In this document: piece after piece, positions 55,718 to 64,000 of the stretch
Numbering within the stretch: the first letter of the stretch is position 1
How the letters are laid out: every line of letters begins with the position of its first letter
DNA from: Platycnemis pennipes
Lineage: Eukaryota > Arthropoda > Insecta > Odonata > Platycnemididae
Assembly (NCBI GenBank): GCA_933228895.1
Contig: OW121853.1
Location: 73,206,645-73,270,644, forward strand
Length of the DNA stretch: 64,000 bases
Direction: 5' to 3'
Translations under genes and position numbers: made by a program
Notes under the pieces: generated by a model
What the model saw: the letters and a program-made list of their open reading frames with translations, nothing else
What the model was told of the DNA's origin: nothing
Database searches by the model: none

Positions 55718-56460
55718 AAGTACTTCACGCATGTGTTTACCCCAGGAAATATCATGTGTCAGTCTTATTCCAAGATATTTAATGGATTCCACGTATGGTA
55801 ATTCATTATTACTAATTTTGTTAGTGCTAGGAGGAGAGATATTCTTTTTCCAAAAATTCATTACTAGACATTTTTTAAAATTTAATTCTAACTGTATTGT
55901 AGCACACTAATTTTCAATTGCTTTTTGGTCATCATTTATATTCTTTTACCGTTTGGGCATAGATTTTCCCAGTGCACTACTGCGTCATCGGCAAATAGAC
56001 GAAGCTTACTTTTTACCCACTTATTGATATATTTTATGTACAGAAGGAACAGGAGTCTATCGTACTACCTTGTGGGACATCCTAAGTGACTTTAATTGCC
56101 GGTGAGTTAACACCTTCCCAAAACATCCCAAGTACTCCAAGTCCATGTCGCATCGCTCCTTTGTCTTCTCATCACATTTTTCAAGCACTCTTTATGTAAA
56201 TCCTAGCTTTCTCTTCGCTCGGCCGCATATTTACCGGGTGTGTGTTCCCCACGATAAATCTTTAGTGATTTTTAAACCTAAATACCTTATGTTTTCAACG
56301 CTTTCGACCTTCGTGTTGCTAATTTTATAGGATTGCTCTATCAAATTATTCCTCCTCCAAAAATTGATAGCTTAACACTTTTTAAGGTTAAGTTCTGGCT
56401 GCCATTTGCCGCACCACACTTGAATGGCATCAAAATCGTCATTTTTCAAGATGTTTGTTA
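55718..56460 (-). mobile_element. LINE A1 and A2 RT fragments, inverted
   Basis: 55718-56120 is A1-type RT on the minus strand (NKISNNELPYVESIKYLGIR; LTHDISWGKHMREV). 56140-56450 is A2-type RT on the minus strand (landmarks ATAGGATTGCTCTATCAAATTATTCC and CTGGCTGCCATTTGCCGCACCAC). Neither has a tail. The first joins directly to the plus-strand 5' fragment at 55717. Confidence 0.7.
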
Positions 56461-56552
56461 GTTAATTATTATTGTTTAGAAAATAATAGATTCTTTTACC
56501 ATATAGCTCCGCTGCGAGTCTAAGGGAGAGAGATAGTAAGAGTTAGATTAGG

Positions 56553-56894
56553 ATGAATCCCATTAGGTCAGCTGTCAACCTCTTCCGTGAATCACCCGAT
56601 CGCGAGCCCTTGTGGTCTCGAATCGCTGAGCTCGAGAAGACGGTGGATAAGATTCGCTCTCTCGTGGAGCGGCTGATGGCGACGTTGGGACGGTCGAGGG
56701 TGGGTGGGGGTCGTTCAAAGCCTTCCGCACGCGTTGGTGCGGGGGCGAGCCCTTGCGATGGCGTGGGTTGGAGGGTTGAGGACTTTCCCCGCGCCCCCGA
56801 ACCTCTCGCGGAGCCTACGGGAAGTGACGGAGCAGTGACGCCCACCGAAAATGCTGCTGTGATAACATTGACATCACTTTCCTCCCGTCCTTGA
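56553..56894 (+). CDS. Hypothetical ORF upstream of repeat A copy 2
   Basis: 113 codons, GC-rich, starting ATG. A short possible coiled coil (RIAELEKTVDKIRSLVERLM) is followed by Gly/Ala/Pro-rich text running into repeat A. Not recognised. It might be the N-terminal remnant of a mobile-element ORF1, since its 3' part overlaps repeat A, or a chance ORF in GC-rich DNA. Confidence 0.3.
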   Translation: MNPIRSAVNLFRESPDREPLWSRIAELEKTVDKIRSLVERLMATLGRSRVGGGRSKPSARVGAGASPCDGVGWRVEDFPRAPEPLAEPTGSDGAVTPTENAAVITLTSLSSRP

Positions 56895-57107
56895 CTGCTC
56901 TTATGGGAAGGGGAGGGAGTGGAGGGGGATTCTCGGAAGGTCTGCTCGCACAGATGCTGTCGTACTGCTCCGATTGGCAGAGTCAATTGTGTCCCCCTCC
57001 CTTTGCGATAAGGCGAAGAAGCTTCGCGGGCTCAGTTGTGATTGCACGAAGTCGTTATACGTCAGAGGTTGCACCACACCCACTTTTCCGAAAGGGTTAA
57101 AAACATT
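56840..57107. repeat. Repeat A, copy 2, left part
   Basis: Aligns in reverse complement with 2925-3185 of copy 1. It ends with GTTAAAAACATT (57096-57107), which is duplicated on the far side of the Penelope-like insertion. Confidence 0.8.
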
Positions 57108-57134
57108 GGATCTGATGCTTTCCCGGCGTATACT

Positions 57135-57417
57135 GGTAGTGAAGGCTGCTCGGGTGCTCCACCGGGTAATCTCCTCCATGGCTGCCGACGTTTCGGGGTA
57201 CGAGTCGTACTCCATCATCAGGGCTGAATGTCGTGGCTCGAAAAGTGGCCGCCTTATATAGCGGTGTCGGGGCCTCAAGTTCCCTCTGATTGGTCCTTGG
57301 GTTTAGCCAATCGGATGCTTCGTAGGACAGGTCGCCAGGTGTTGCTAAGGGAGTAGCCACCGTCTCTATTCATGCTATTGTCCGCAAGCCGGATCTCTAT
57401 GGCCTCCTTCGTAATCC
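57135..57417 (-). repeat. 283-bp inverted repeat, left arm
   Basis: Reverse complement of 57788-58070. I compared the arms through several blocks and their conceptual translations, and saw no mismatch. The spacer is 370 bp. Confidence 0.93.
57187..57221 (-). ncRNA. Hammerhead-like core, inverted copy
   Basis: Identical, in reverse, to the motif at 57984-58018: CTGATGA, a GTAC/GTAC stem, then CGAAACGTC. Hammerhead ribozymes are an established feature of PLE terminal repeats. Activity here is inferred. Confidence 0.6.
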
Positions 57418-57930
57418 GGTGACCCGGTGGCAAGGGCCGGAATACCATACGTGTCTACGGTTTCCGGCAAAATCTCCAGAATTTTGAAGAGACATGGAAT
57501 CGAATCCCTCTTCCGGCCATGTACCAAGCTGAGGGACCAATTAGTTAGAGCGAAGGATCCCTGTGGCCTCGCGACTCCCGGAATATACCAGATTCCCTGT
57601 GAATGCGGAGATATTTACTTGGGGGAAACTGGTAGGACAATTGCCACGAGAATAAAAGAGCATAAAAGGCATTTCAGGCTATGTCAACCCGAAAAATCTG
57701 CGGTGGCCGAACATAGCATCCACAAAAACCATGCTATCCATTGGGACGAGGTGAAGATCATCTATCGAGAAAAGAAATACTGGGAAAGGATTACGAAGGA
57801 GGCCATAGAGATCCGGCTTGCGGACAATAGCATGAATAGAGACGGTGGCTACTCCCTTAGCAACACCTGGCGACCTGTCCTACGAAGCATCCGATTGGCT
57901 AAACCCAAGGACCAATCAGAGGGAACTTGA
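57418..57930 (+). CDS. Penelope-like polyprotein C-terminus, GIY-YIG nuclease
   Basis: The frame is open from before 57427 to 57930. It contains YVSTVSGKISRILKRHGIES, then GIYQIPCECGDIYLGETGRT (GIY...YLG, the nuclease core with its Cys pair), an R-x-KEH motif, SAVAEHSIHKNHAIHWDE and ERITKEAIEIRLADNSMNRD, ending about 55 codons later. All hallmarks of the PLE nuclease domain are intact, including the catalytic Arg in KEH-proximal TRIKEH and Glu in KEAIEIR. The RT domain is missing upstream, replaced by the inverted arm, so the ORF starts inside the protein. It makes no autonomous element but is uninterrupted, which fits a very young insertion. Confidence 0.85.
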   Translation, partial: GDPVARAGIPYVSTVSGKISRILKRHGIESLFRPCTKLRDQLVRAKDPCGLATPGIYQIPCECGDIYLGETGRTIATRIKEHKRHFRLCQPEKSAVAEHSIHKNHAIHWDEVKIIYREKKYWERITKEAIEIRLADNSMNRDGGYSLSNTWRPVLRSIRLAKPKDQSEGT

Positions 57931-58070
57931 GGCCCCGACACCGCTATATAAGGCGGCCACTTTTCGAGCCACGACATTCAGCCCTGATGATGGAGTACGA
58001 CTCGTACCCCGAAACGTCGGCAGCCATGGAGGAGATTACCCGGTGGAGCACCCGAGCAGCCTTCACTACC
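57788..58070 (+). repeat. 283-bp inverted repeat, right arm
   Basis: Partner of 57135-57417. It contains the last codons of the nuclease ORF, a TATATAAGG box (about 57943), and the hammerhead-like core, so in PLE terms it is the 3' terminal region that would act as the pseudo-LTR. Confidence 0.93.
57984..58018 (+). ncRNA. Hammerhead-like ribozyme core of a Penelope-like element
   Basis: CTGATGA (57984-57990) is followed by a stem-loop in which GTAC pairs with GTAC around GACTC, then CGAAACGTC (58010-58018). The spacing and both conserved boxes fit the minimal hammerhead motifs known from PLEs. Stem I/III pairing was judged by eye only. Confidence 0.65.
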
Positions 58071-58200
58071 GTTAAAAACATTAGTTTTTCGACGCCTATA
58101 ACTCGAGAAATAATTGACGGATCAAAAATCGGAAAAATACGGGTCTTTTTATTTTACAAACTCTATCATATTCGGCAATAAAAAAATATGGTAAACGACC
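58071..58200. repeat. Repeat A, copy 2, right part
   Basis: Continues the alignment with copy 1 (2795-2937 reversed): GTTTTTCG, CGAGAAATAA, GACGGATCAAAAA, CGGAAAAATACGGG and ATATGGTAAA blocks appear in the same order. Confidence 0.8.
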
Positions 58201-59031
58201 CCATTGATGAGCTTGTATCTTGAAGTGTCGGAAAAGATTTCTCTGTAAGCACAATCGGGTTGTGGAAGTAAGTGACTTTCCTGTGCTCTTTCTGCATGTA
58301 TGAGGGGGTATTAAACGCTATTATCGAGGCGTTTTTCATGGTGTTTAGTAAAAGGATAAGAAAAGTCGTCACGGTGTTGGCATAATGTCGACGAATGTTG
58401 GAGCGCAAAATTTAACCCGGTGCGAATCACAACGCATATTATTACCAAACAAGGCATGAATTGAAATATCCAAGAACAGCTAAACATGTTATTTGTATCT
58501 CGCTAAACAAATTTCATCAGTGTAGGATCCTTTGCGAATATATCAATACGCCTCGTCATCATCAAGATGACGAATAGTTCACTTCAATGAAAATCTGAAA
58601 TTATATGTTCCTAATTTTCACGTACAATCTACTAATCTGATGAAATTTAGGAATCCGTGCTAACAAGAACGTAACATTTTCTATCTTTCACTAGAACTTT
58701 TAGTAGTAATGAAAGCAGTTTAGGAAAGCACTGTGATACGACTAACGATGATGAATCCACATTGAGCACTATAAGAGCTTCAGGAGAATCATAGTGAATT
58801 TGACGTAACGACATTTTTTCTATGTCCTTATGATAGAAGAACTTCTTCTAGCTCATTTCTGGTAGTGAAAATTAGGTGGTTCAGAAAAAGGTAGAGGCAG
58901 CATGAATAAACATTTTTTGCGGTAGATCCGTCTTTTTTAACCAGGGTTATCGGTGATCTTTTTAATGCTATACATATATTATTTGCAAAAATCAAGCGAC
59001 ACTTCATTGGGTGCTTAATTCTTCATTCCAG
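58201..59031. other. Probable intron, no recognised feature
   Basis: AT-rich. No terminal repeats, boxes or coding motif identified. Confidence 0.45.
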
Positions 59032-59115
59032 GATTCAAGAAATATCGGATTATGAGCTCTTAGAGGACATGGACCGTTGCTCTTTAGCAACTGATGAAGA
59101 CGTGGGTGACTCGAG
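59032..59115 (+). CDS. Exon P2 of the plus-strand gene (hypothetical)
   Basis: 84 nt between TTCTTCATTCCAG and GTGAAA. Of three frames only one is open: one base, 27 codons (IQEISDYELLEDMDRCSLAT then DEDVGDS), two bases. Acidic, with the phase shared by P1, P3 and P4. The donor GTGAAA is weaker than the others. The Ser/Asp-rich end (LATDEDVGDS) resembles the end of P4 (SSASDEDLQK). Confidence 0.6.
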
Positions 59116-59159
59116 GTGAAATGGAAAAAAATTCATTTTTTAACGTTTTTAAATGATAC

Positions 59160-59206
59160 ATCTATCTACATCTACACGATATCCGGCAAGCCACCGCGAG
59201 GGTATG
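59160..59206 (-). mobile_element. LINE A2 tail fragment in an intron
   Basis: ATCTACATCTACACGATATCCGGCAAGCCACC and GAGGGTATGTG: about 45 bp of reversed A2 tail lying between exons P2 and P3. Confidence 0.75.
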
Positions 59207-59244
59207 TGATATTTTGTATGTATGTTTATCATCAATTTTTCCAG

Positions 59245-59313
59245 GGCAAAAAAGTTAGGGAGGGCGACAAAAGCGGTGAATACGGCCCCGGGATGCGAAG
59301 GAGGAGAAGGAAC
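59245..59313 (+). CDS. Exon P3 of the plus-strand gene (hypothetical)
   Basis: 69 nt between a strong acceptor (TCAATTTTTCCAG) and a perfect donor (GTAAGT). In the phase set by P2 it reads one base, 22 codons (AKKLGRATKAVNTAPGCEGG then EG), two bases, and passes the right phase to P4. Basic then Gly-rich. All three frames are open over this short length, so the phase relies on neighbours. Confidence 0.6.
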
Positions 59314-59786
59314 GTAAGTAACCTTTTTATTCTTGTTATCAGTAGCTGTAATTTCCTTGGCGAAAATGAGAATGCATTGCTATTATGAAATTTACAATGG
59401 AGATATTGATTCTCCCTCGCTAATTTTTATGCACATTCTTTGTTAAGATACATTTATTTAATCTTTATAATTACAAATTCTATTGTATTTTATTTTAGTA
59501 CTTAGTAGCGATAAAAGTAATTTTAAAAAACAGTGGTATAGAGCTTATAGTGATTTCGTCTAAAAAATAACTAGGTACCGTACATCATATATCCTAACGC
59601 ATCATATATTGATGCTTAACGCAAAGCATAAGATAATAGTCTGAATCTCAGTGTAATGGAAGTGAAAGCTTAAGTGAGTATTCTAAAGGTAGAGGAACTT
59701 TCTTCTTTGGTTCTTCTCTGCTATTCAAAAGGTGATCTCTGGAATTTAGAGGCAGCATGAAATAAAACATTTGTTACGGTAAGGTA
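59314..59786. other. Intron sequence left of the RTE insertion
   Basis: No feature seen. The last 11 bases are the target duplication of the RTE. Confidence 0.5.
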
Positions 59787-62700
59787 CTCGCGGCTGAGCT
59801 TAAAGCCACCGAGTGCGTCCACCGGGTTGCGGATGGTGGGTCGACCTCTAGATATAGAGGTTAGCTGCGAGATAAGCGAGTTTACTCGTCGTATAAGCAG
59901 TCGTGGACAAAAAGCGACGGCATTCCGAGGGGGTATTGGTCTATCCCTGGATAAGATAGGCCTCTAAGTAATACAGAACCTGTGAAGATGCCGTGACTTG
60001 GCGACGGGAGGCCGCCAAAAATTACGCTTCTCATCACCCGGAGGAGAGGGCAGCAGCTCTTCTTCACATGAGTGAAGGTGGAGACCACAGTGGTCGGTAC
60101 AGCGACACTCATTTCACTACAGGCGTGGTAACATTTACTTTAACGGCTGTAGTACTGCGATGTGGAAGGCAAGGGGGAACCACCACATTAATATCCCGAG
60201 GAGTCTCAGCTACTCCACTCTTTCCTTTATTATCAAGACGTGATGGCACCCTCTCGAGTAAAATATTCCGGAGGTAAAATAGTCCCCCATTCGGATCTCC
60301 TGGCGGGGACTACCCGAGAGAGTACATCAGTCAAATGTGATACACTTTTTAGGGTAGAAATGCGAAGAATGGACCTCGACGTATTAGGAATCAGCGAAAT
60401 GAAGTGGCCCGAAGAAGGAGACTTTTGGAGTGGAAGCTACAGGATTATACATACAGGATCATTAAATGGTAATGCTGGAGTAGGGATCATGCTCAGAAAG
60501 AGTGCCGGAATGCGTGTGAAGAGCTTCCTGCAGTACAATGAAAGGATAATAATGGTGAAGATCGAGACCAAACCTGTAGATACTGTGGTGGTGCAGGTTT
60601 ACATGCCTACGACTGACTATGAAGATGAAGAAGTGGAAAACGTCTACGAAGATATCACGGTAGTTATAAAACAGGTAAGAGGAGAAGAAAACCTAATTAT
60701 TTTAGGAGACTGGAACGCTATCGTCGGCGAAGGTCAAGATGGAAGAATAACTGGAAAATACGGATTGGGAAACCGAAACGAAAGAGGAGAAAGGCTGCTG
60801 GAGTTCTGCACTCAACATAATTTAGTGGTTGCCAACACATTGTTTAAAAATCACAACCGCAGAAGATACACATGGAAAATGCCAGGAGACAGAAGAAGAT
60901 GCCAAATAGACTACATTTTAGTGAAACAGAGATTTAGAAACCAAGTGAAGGACTGCAAAAGCTACCCTGGGGCAGACATCGACAGTGACCATAATTTAGT
61001 GATGATGAAATGTCATCTAAAATTCAAGAAATTGAAGAAAACAAAGAAGAATATATGGCAAGTAGAAAAACTAAAGGAGGCTCAACATCAGCTGGCATTT
61101 CAAAAAGCAGTGGGAAACAACATAGGAGAGAACCTGAATGAGAAATCAGTGGAAGAGCGTTGGGAAAACATTAAATGTGGACTACAGGAAGCCGCAAAAG
61201 AAGTTCTTGGAAGAAGAAAAGTTGCCAAGAAGAAGCCATGGATCACGGAGGAAGTCTTAGAATTGATTGAAGAAAGAAGAAAGTACAAGAATGCAAAAAC
61301 TGAAGAAGGGCAGCTCTGCTACAAAAGAATAAGGAACGAAATAAGTCGGAGGGCAAGGAAAGCTAGAGAGCTGTGGTTGAAAAATCTTTGCGAAGATGTA
61401 CAAAGCAACCTTGCACTTGGAAAGGTGGAAGCGGCCTACAGCATAGTGAGGAACCACTTCAAGGAACGGAGCGCAAGATGCAATGCCATAAGGGACAAGA
61501 ATGGAGAAATTTTGATTGAAAACGAGGACAAAGTGAAGAGATGGAAAGAATATCTGGAAGAGCTATACAATGGAAAATATCTCAGCACAAAAGCTATTGA
61601 AGAGGAAAGCGAAGTGGAAATAGATGATATGGGGGCATCAATATTTAGATCGGAATTCGACGCTGCAGTAAGGGATCTTCGGATGAATAAGGCCTAAGGT
61701 ATTGATGATGTCCCTGCAGAACTAATTAAAAATGCAGGAGAGAAGACATTAATTCATCTCTACAAAACCATCTGCGACATGTATTCAACAGGGGAAATTC
61801 CAAGGGACTTCGAGAAAAACATCATCATTCCTATTCCCAAGAAGAAGAGAGCGGAGAAATGCGAAAATTTTAGGACTATAAGCCTGACGACACATGCATC
61901 GAAGATCATCTACAGAAGAATAGAACGAAAAGCAGAGGAGTTCCTGGATGAAGATCAATTCGGATTCAGGAAAAGTAAGGGTACAAGGGAAGCAATATTG
62001 GCCCTTAGGCTACTCATAGAGAAATGAATGGAGAAGAACAAACCGACGTTCATTGCATTTGTGGATTTAGAGAAGGCCTTTGACAACGTGGATTGGGATT
62101 CAATGCTTGGAATTCTGAAGGGAATTGGAGTGTCCTACAATGACCGAAGAATTATACACAGTCTGTACAAAAACCAAGTTGCTGTGATTAAATCTGGACC
62201 CAGCTGTGAAGAGGCAAGAATAAGGAAAGGAGTGAGACAAGGCTGCGCACTGTCTCCCGTAATTTTTAATGTTTACATCGAGAGAGCCATAAATGAAGTC
62301 AAGGAGAAGTGTTCTGGAGTGAAAATCCACGGAGAAACAATCAGTATGCTACGATTCGCTGATGACATAGCTCTCATAGCAGAGACAGAGAAGGAGCTGA
62401 ATAAGATGCTAACGACCCTGGAAAGGACTATGGCCAGATATCAGCTGAAGATCAATAAGAAGAAGACTAAGACATTGGTGTGCAGCAAGAAAGAAGAGGC
62501 GAAAACCAACGTCAAACTAGGAAAACAGAAACTGGAAGAGGTGAAAGAGTTCTGTTACCTGGGAAGCAGAGTAACCAACGATGGACGAAGCAAGAAAGAA
62601 ATAGTGAGTAGAATAGCCCAGGCAAAGAGGGCATTCTACCAAAAGAAGAATCTACTCACAGCTGGAAATACAAGCTTGGAAGTAAGGAAGCGATTCATTA

Positions 62701-63131
62701 AAGCGTATATCTGGAGCATGTTCCTTTATGGCAGTGAATCATGGACGATGACAGCAGCGGAGAAGAAAAGGGTAGAAGCATTTGAAATGTGGTGCTACAG
62801 AAGAATGCTGAAGATTAAATGGATCGACCGAGTAAGTAACGAGGAAGTGCTAAGAAGAGTAGGAGAAAAGAGAAGTCTGCTGACAACTCTAAAAAGAAGA
62901 AGGGAAAACTTAATCGGCCATATCTTGAGACACGACGGCCTGATGAAGACTATCGTCGAGGGAAAAGTGAACGGGAAGATTGGAAAAGGCAGGCCTCGTA
63001 TGAGATATATGGAACAAGTTGTGAAGAGTGTAAAAGAGAAGAATTACGTCACAATGAAAAGGTTGGCCGATAGAAGAATCGAGTGGAAAGCTGCGTCAAA
63101 CCAATCCTAGGATTGTTGACCAATGATGATG
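59787..63131 (+). mobile_element. Full-length RTE-type LINE (3.35 kb)
   Basis: Starts CTCGCGGCTGAGCTTAAAG (same 5' end as the nested copy at 15893) and ends with the short GATGATG tail. Flanked by identical 11-bp duplications ACGGTAAGGTA (59776-59786 and 63132-63142). A 5' UTR of about 450-570 bp precedes one long coding frame. It lies in an intron between exons P3 and P4, in the sense direction. Confidence 0.94.
60240..63110 (+). pseudogene. RTE endonuclease-reverse transcriptase, two in-frame stops
   Basis: One frame runs the whole length, broken only by TAA at 61695-61697 and TGA at 62025-62027. There is no frameshift. Endonuclease: DLDVLGISEMKW (Glu), VYMPTTDYED, LIILGDWNAIVGE (D-x-N), QIDYILVKQRF and ADIDSDHNLVMMK (SDH). 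A basic linker follows (KKPWITEEVLELIEERRK). RT: PIPKKKRAEKCENFRTISLT, IAFVDLEKAFDNVDW, VRQGCALSPVIFNVYIERA and LRFADDIALIAETE (catalytic DD intact). C-terminal: EFCYLGSRVTNDGR, SESWTMTAAEKKRVEAFEMW, RENLIGHILRHDGL and GKIGKGRPRMRYME. The start could be 60240 or the Met at 60360. Comparison with the sister copies suggests both stops are single-base changes (Leu and Arg codons there). It is nearly intact and was recently active. Confidence 0.92.
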
Positions 63132-63142
63132 ACGGTAAGGTA

Positions 63143-63257
63143 ACCATACGCCTGTTAGCATGCTGGCTGGTCACGTTTGTCATGATCTGTTCTGTCATGA
63201 AGTTTTCAGTGAATATGCCGAGTGACATACCGTGACATTATAATCTCTACTTTCCAG
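63143..63257. other. Intron sequence right of the RTE insertion
   Basis: Follows the target duplication and ends in the polypyrimidine-rich acceptor CTCTACTTTCCAG before exon P4. Confidence 0.5.
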
Positions 63258-63353
63258 AATTAAGGACACGTTGCACGCCGAGCGGAAAAATGTGGCTATT
63301 GAGGATTTTCACTACAGCTCTTCAGCAAGTGACGAAGATTTGCAAAAACCGAG
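63258..63353 (+). CDS. Exon P4 of the plus-strand gene (hypothetical)
   Basis: 96 nt between CTCTACTTTCCAG and GTAAAG. In phase with P3: one base, 31 codons (including ERKNVAIEDFHYSSSASDED then LQKP), two bases. In another phase the second codon is a stop, so the phase is informative. Mixed charge, Ser-rich end with SDED, a possible phosphorylation-type acidic patch. No family was recognised. Confidence 0.6.
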
Positions 63354-63619
63354 GTAAAGTGAGACCAAATATAGAGAATGAAGTAGATGATGCTGAGTTG
63401 AAACACGATTCAAGTACGCGCAATATCATCAATAACAACAAAAGCACATAATTAGATTGCCAACGAGCATTTCCTTGCCAGCTCCCTCTGAAATCAAATG
63501 GATGAAAGTCCCTTTTTTGAAAGATGTGTCGTGCAAAAACCATAGGCAATGAGAAGGGTGATTTAAAAAGTTTGTTTTTATAATTCTTCAACTTTTGGAG
63601 GTACATGTTTTAAATCTGA
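63354..63619. other. Intron sequence
   Basis: No feature recognised. A 94-codon minus-strand ORF (63322-63606) overlaps exon P4 antisense and has no motif. Confidence 0.4.
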
Positions 63620-63830
63620 GGACAGGATTGGCTCCGAAGAAAAAATTGGTGCGTACAAGTTGATCTGTGGTACAAATGGCTAGCATTGTTTATATGTGGG
63701 ACAAACGGGACGTAGCTTTAAGGCTAGGAAAAAAAACAATGTAAATATTTTACTGAATGTGACGCAGTTTTAGCCACTCATTCATATAATTTTAATTATG
63801 TGCCTAATTTAATAGTGGTTTTACATGTAT
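63620..63830 (+). pseudogene. Penelope/Neptune-like GIY-YIG fragment
   Basis: The conceptual frame has YKLICGTNG, a stop, then LYVGQTGRSFKARKK, the nuclease start with YVG for YIG, followed by a short piece compatible with ATHSYNFN after a one-base shift. Truncated, with multiple stops. Probably the same lineage as the fragment at 46470-47165. Confidence 0.6.
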
Positions 63831-64000
63831 GCCTTGCAAATGTACATGCATAAGGAGAAAACCCGGAGAAATTTGAAATGATGATATATGCCAATGAATA
63901 TGGTAAGAGGTTACCAAACGAGGTGGTACCATTTCCCAATTCACCTCTTTACCTAGTTCCTCTCCCCACTCTCGGAGAATGTTCGATTACGCCGTCCTTC
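63831..64000. other. No recognised feature
   Basis: Nothing supportable in the last bases. Confidence 0.4.

Larger units (their letters stand above)
57108..58070 (+). mobile_element. Penelope-like element insertion with inverted 3' end (963 bp)
   Basis: Flanked by identical 12-bp duplications GTTAAAAACATT (57096-57107 and 58071-58082). The interior is inverted terminal sequence (57135-57417), a short unique stretch with nuclease coding, then the direct terminal sequence (57788-58070). The two 283-bp arms appear identical. The left arm extends 27 bp further (57108-57134). The empty target survives as repeat A copy 1 at about 2933. The element is 5'-truncated and non-autonomous. Confidence 0.92.

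Noticed and set aside
56901..57278. Several ORFs across the 56.5-57.3 kb region as genes
   Set aside because: They are readings through repeat A and the PLE arm; the same peptide appears in inverted copy at 57845-58075.

Overview
This window looks like a stretch of a large, AT-rich, repeat-dense animal genome, most likely an arthropod. It has intron-split exons with canonical GT/AG sites, tRNA-headed SINEs, two non-LTR retrotransposon families with microsatellite 3' tails, an RTE-type LINE, Penelope-like elements, and piggyBac, pogo/Tigger and hAT-like DNA transposons. Nothing suggests a prokaryote: there are no operons, ribosome-binding sites or dense long ORFs. The species cannot be named from the sequence alone. 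All family names rest on motif recognition by eye, not on a database search.

Two host genes can be inferred, probably divergent around 30.8-31.4 kb. A minus-strand gene has a first coding exon at 30592-30782, phase-compatible exons at 23732-23791 and 19321-19393, a likely exon at 10222-10374, and a long coiled-coil terminal exon at 6629-8099 with an AATAAA signal just after the stop. A plus-strand gene has four exons (38433-38510, 59032-59115, 59245-59313, 63258-63353), all multiples of three in length and all in the same splice phase. A possible non-coding first exon ends at 31370. Neither product is recognised.

The rest is mostly transposon sequence, often nested. 1-4.7 kb: broken Penelope-like pieces and an unclassified repeat. 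5.4 kb: a 10 x 19-bp minisatellite. 11.4-24.4 kb: hAT-type MITEs, a TA-flanked element, a 3.3-kb hAT-like composite holding a LINE that itself holds an RTE, and a dead piggyBac. 25.9-27.5 kb: a dead pogo/Tigger transposase. 32.8-36.8 kb: one LINE (LINE C) split by three insertions of another family (LINE A). 39-46 kb: LINE A copies and a TTAA-flanked element. 48.1-54.8 kb: a twin-primed RTE containing a 4.6-kb DNA transposon, which contains a Mutator-like element, which contains LINE A sequence. 57.1-58.1 kb: a young Penelope-like insertion with a perfect 283-bp inverted repeat and hammerhead-like cores, with its empty site preserved at 2.93 kb. 59.8-63.1 kb: a full-length RTE with only two in-frame stops and a perfect target duplication, inside an intron of the plus-strand gene.

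The recurring block with CCCTGCAAGCCACC and (ATCTAC)n is not a separate satellite. It is the 3' end of LINE A, of which two subfamilies (A1, A2) are distinguishable.
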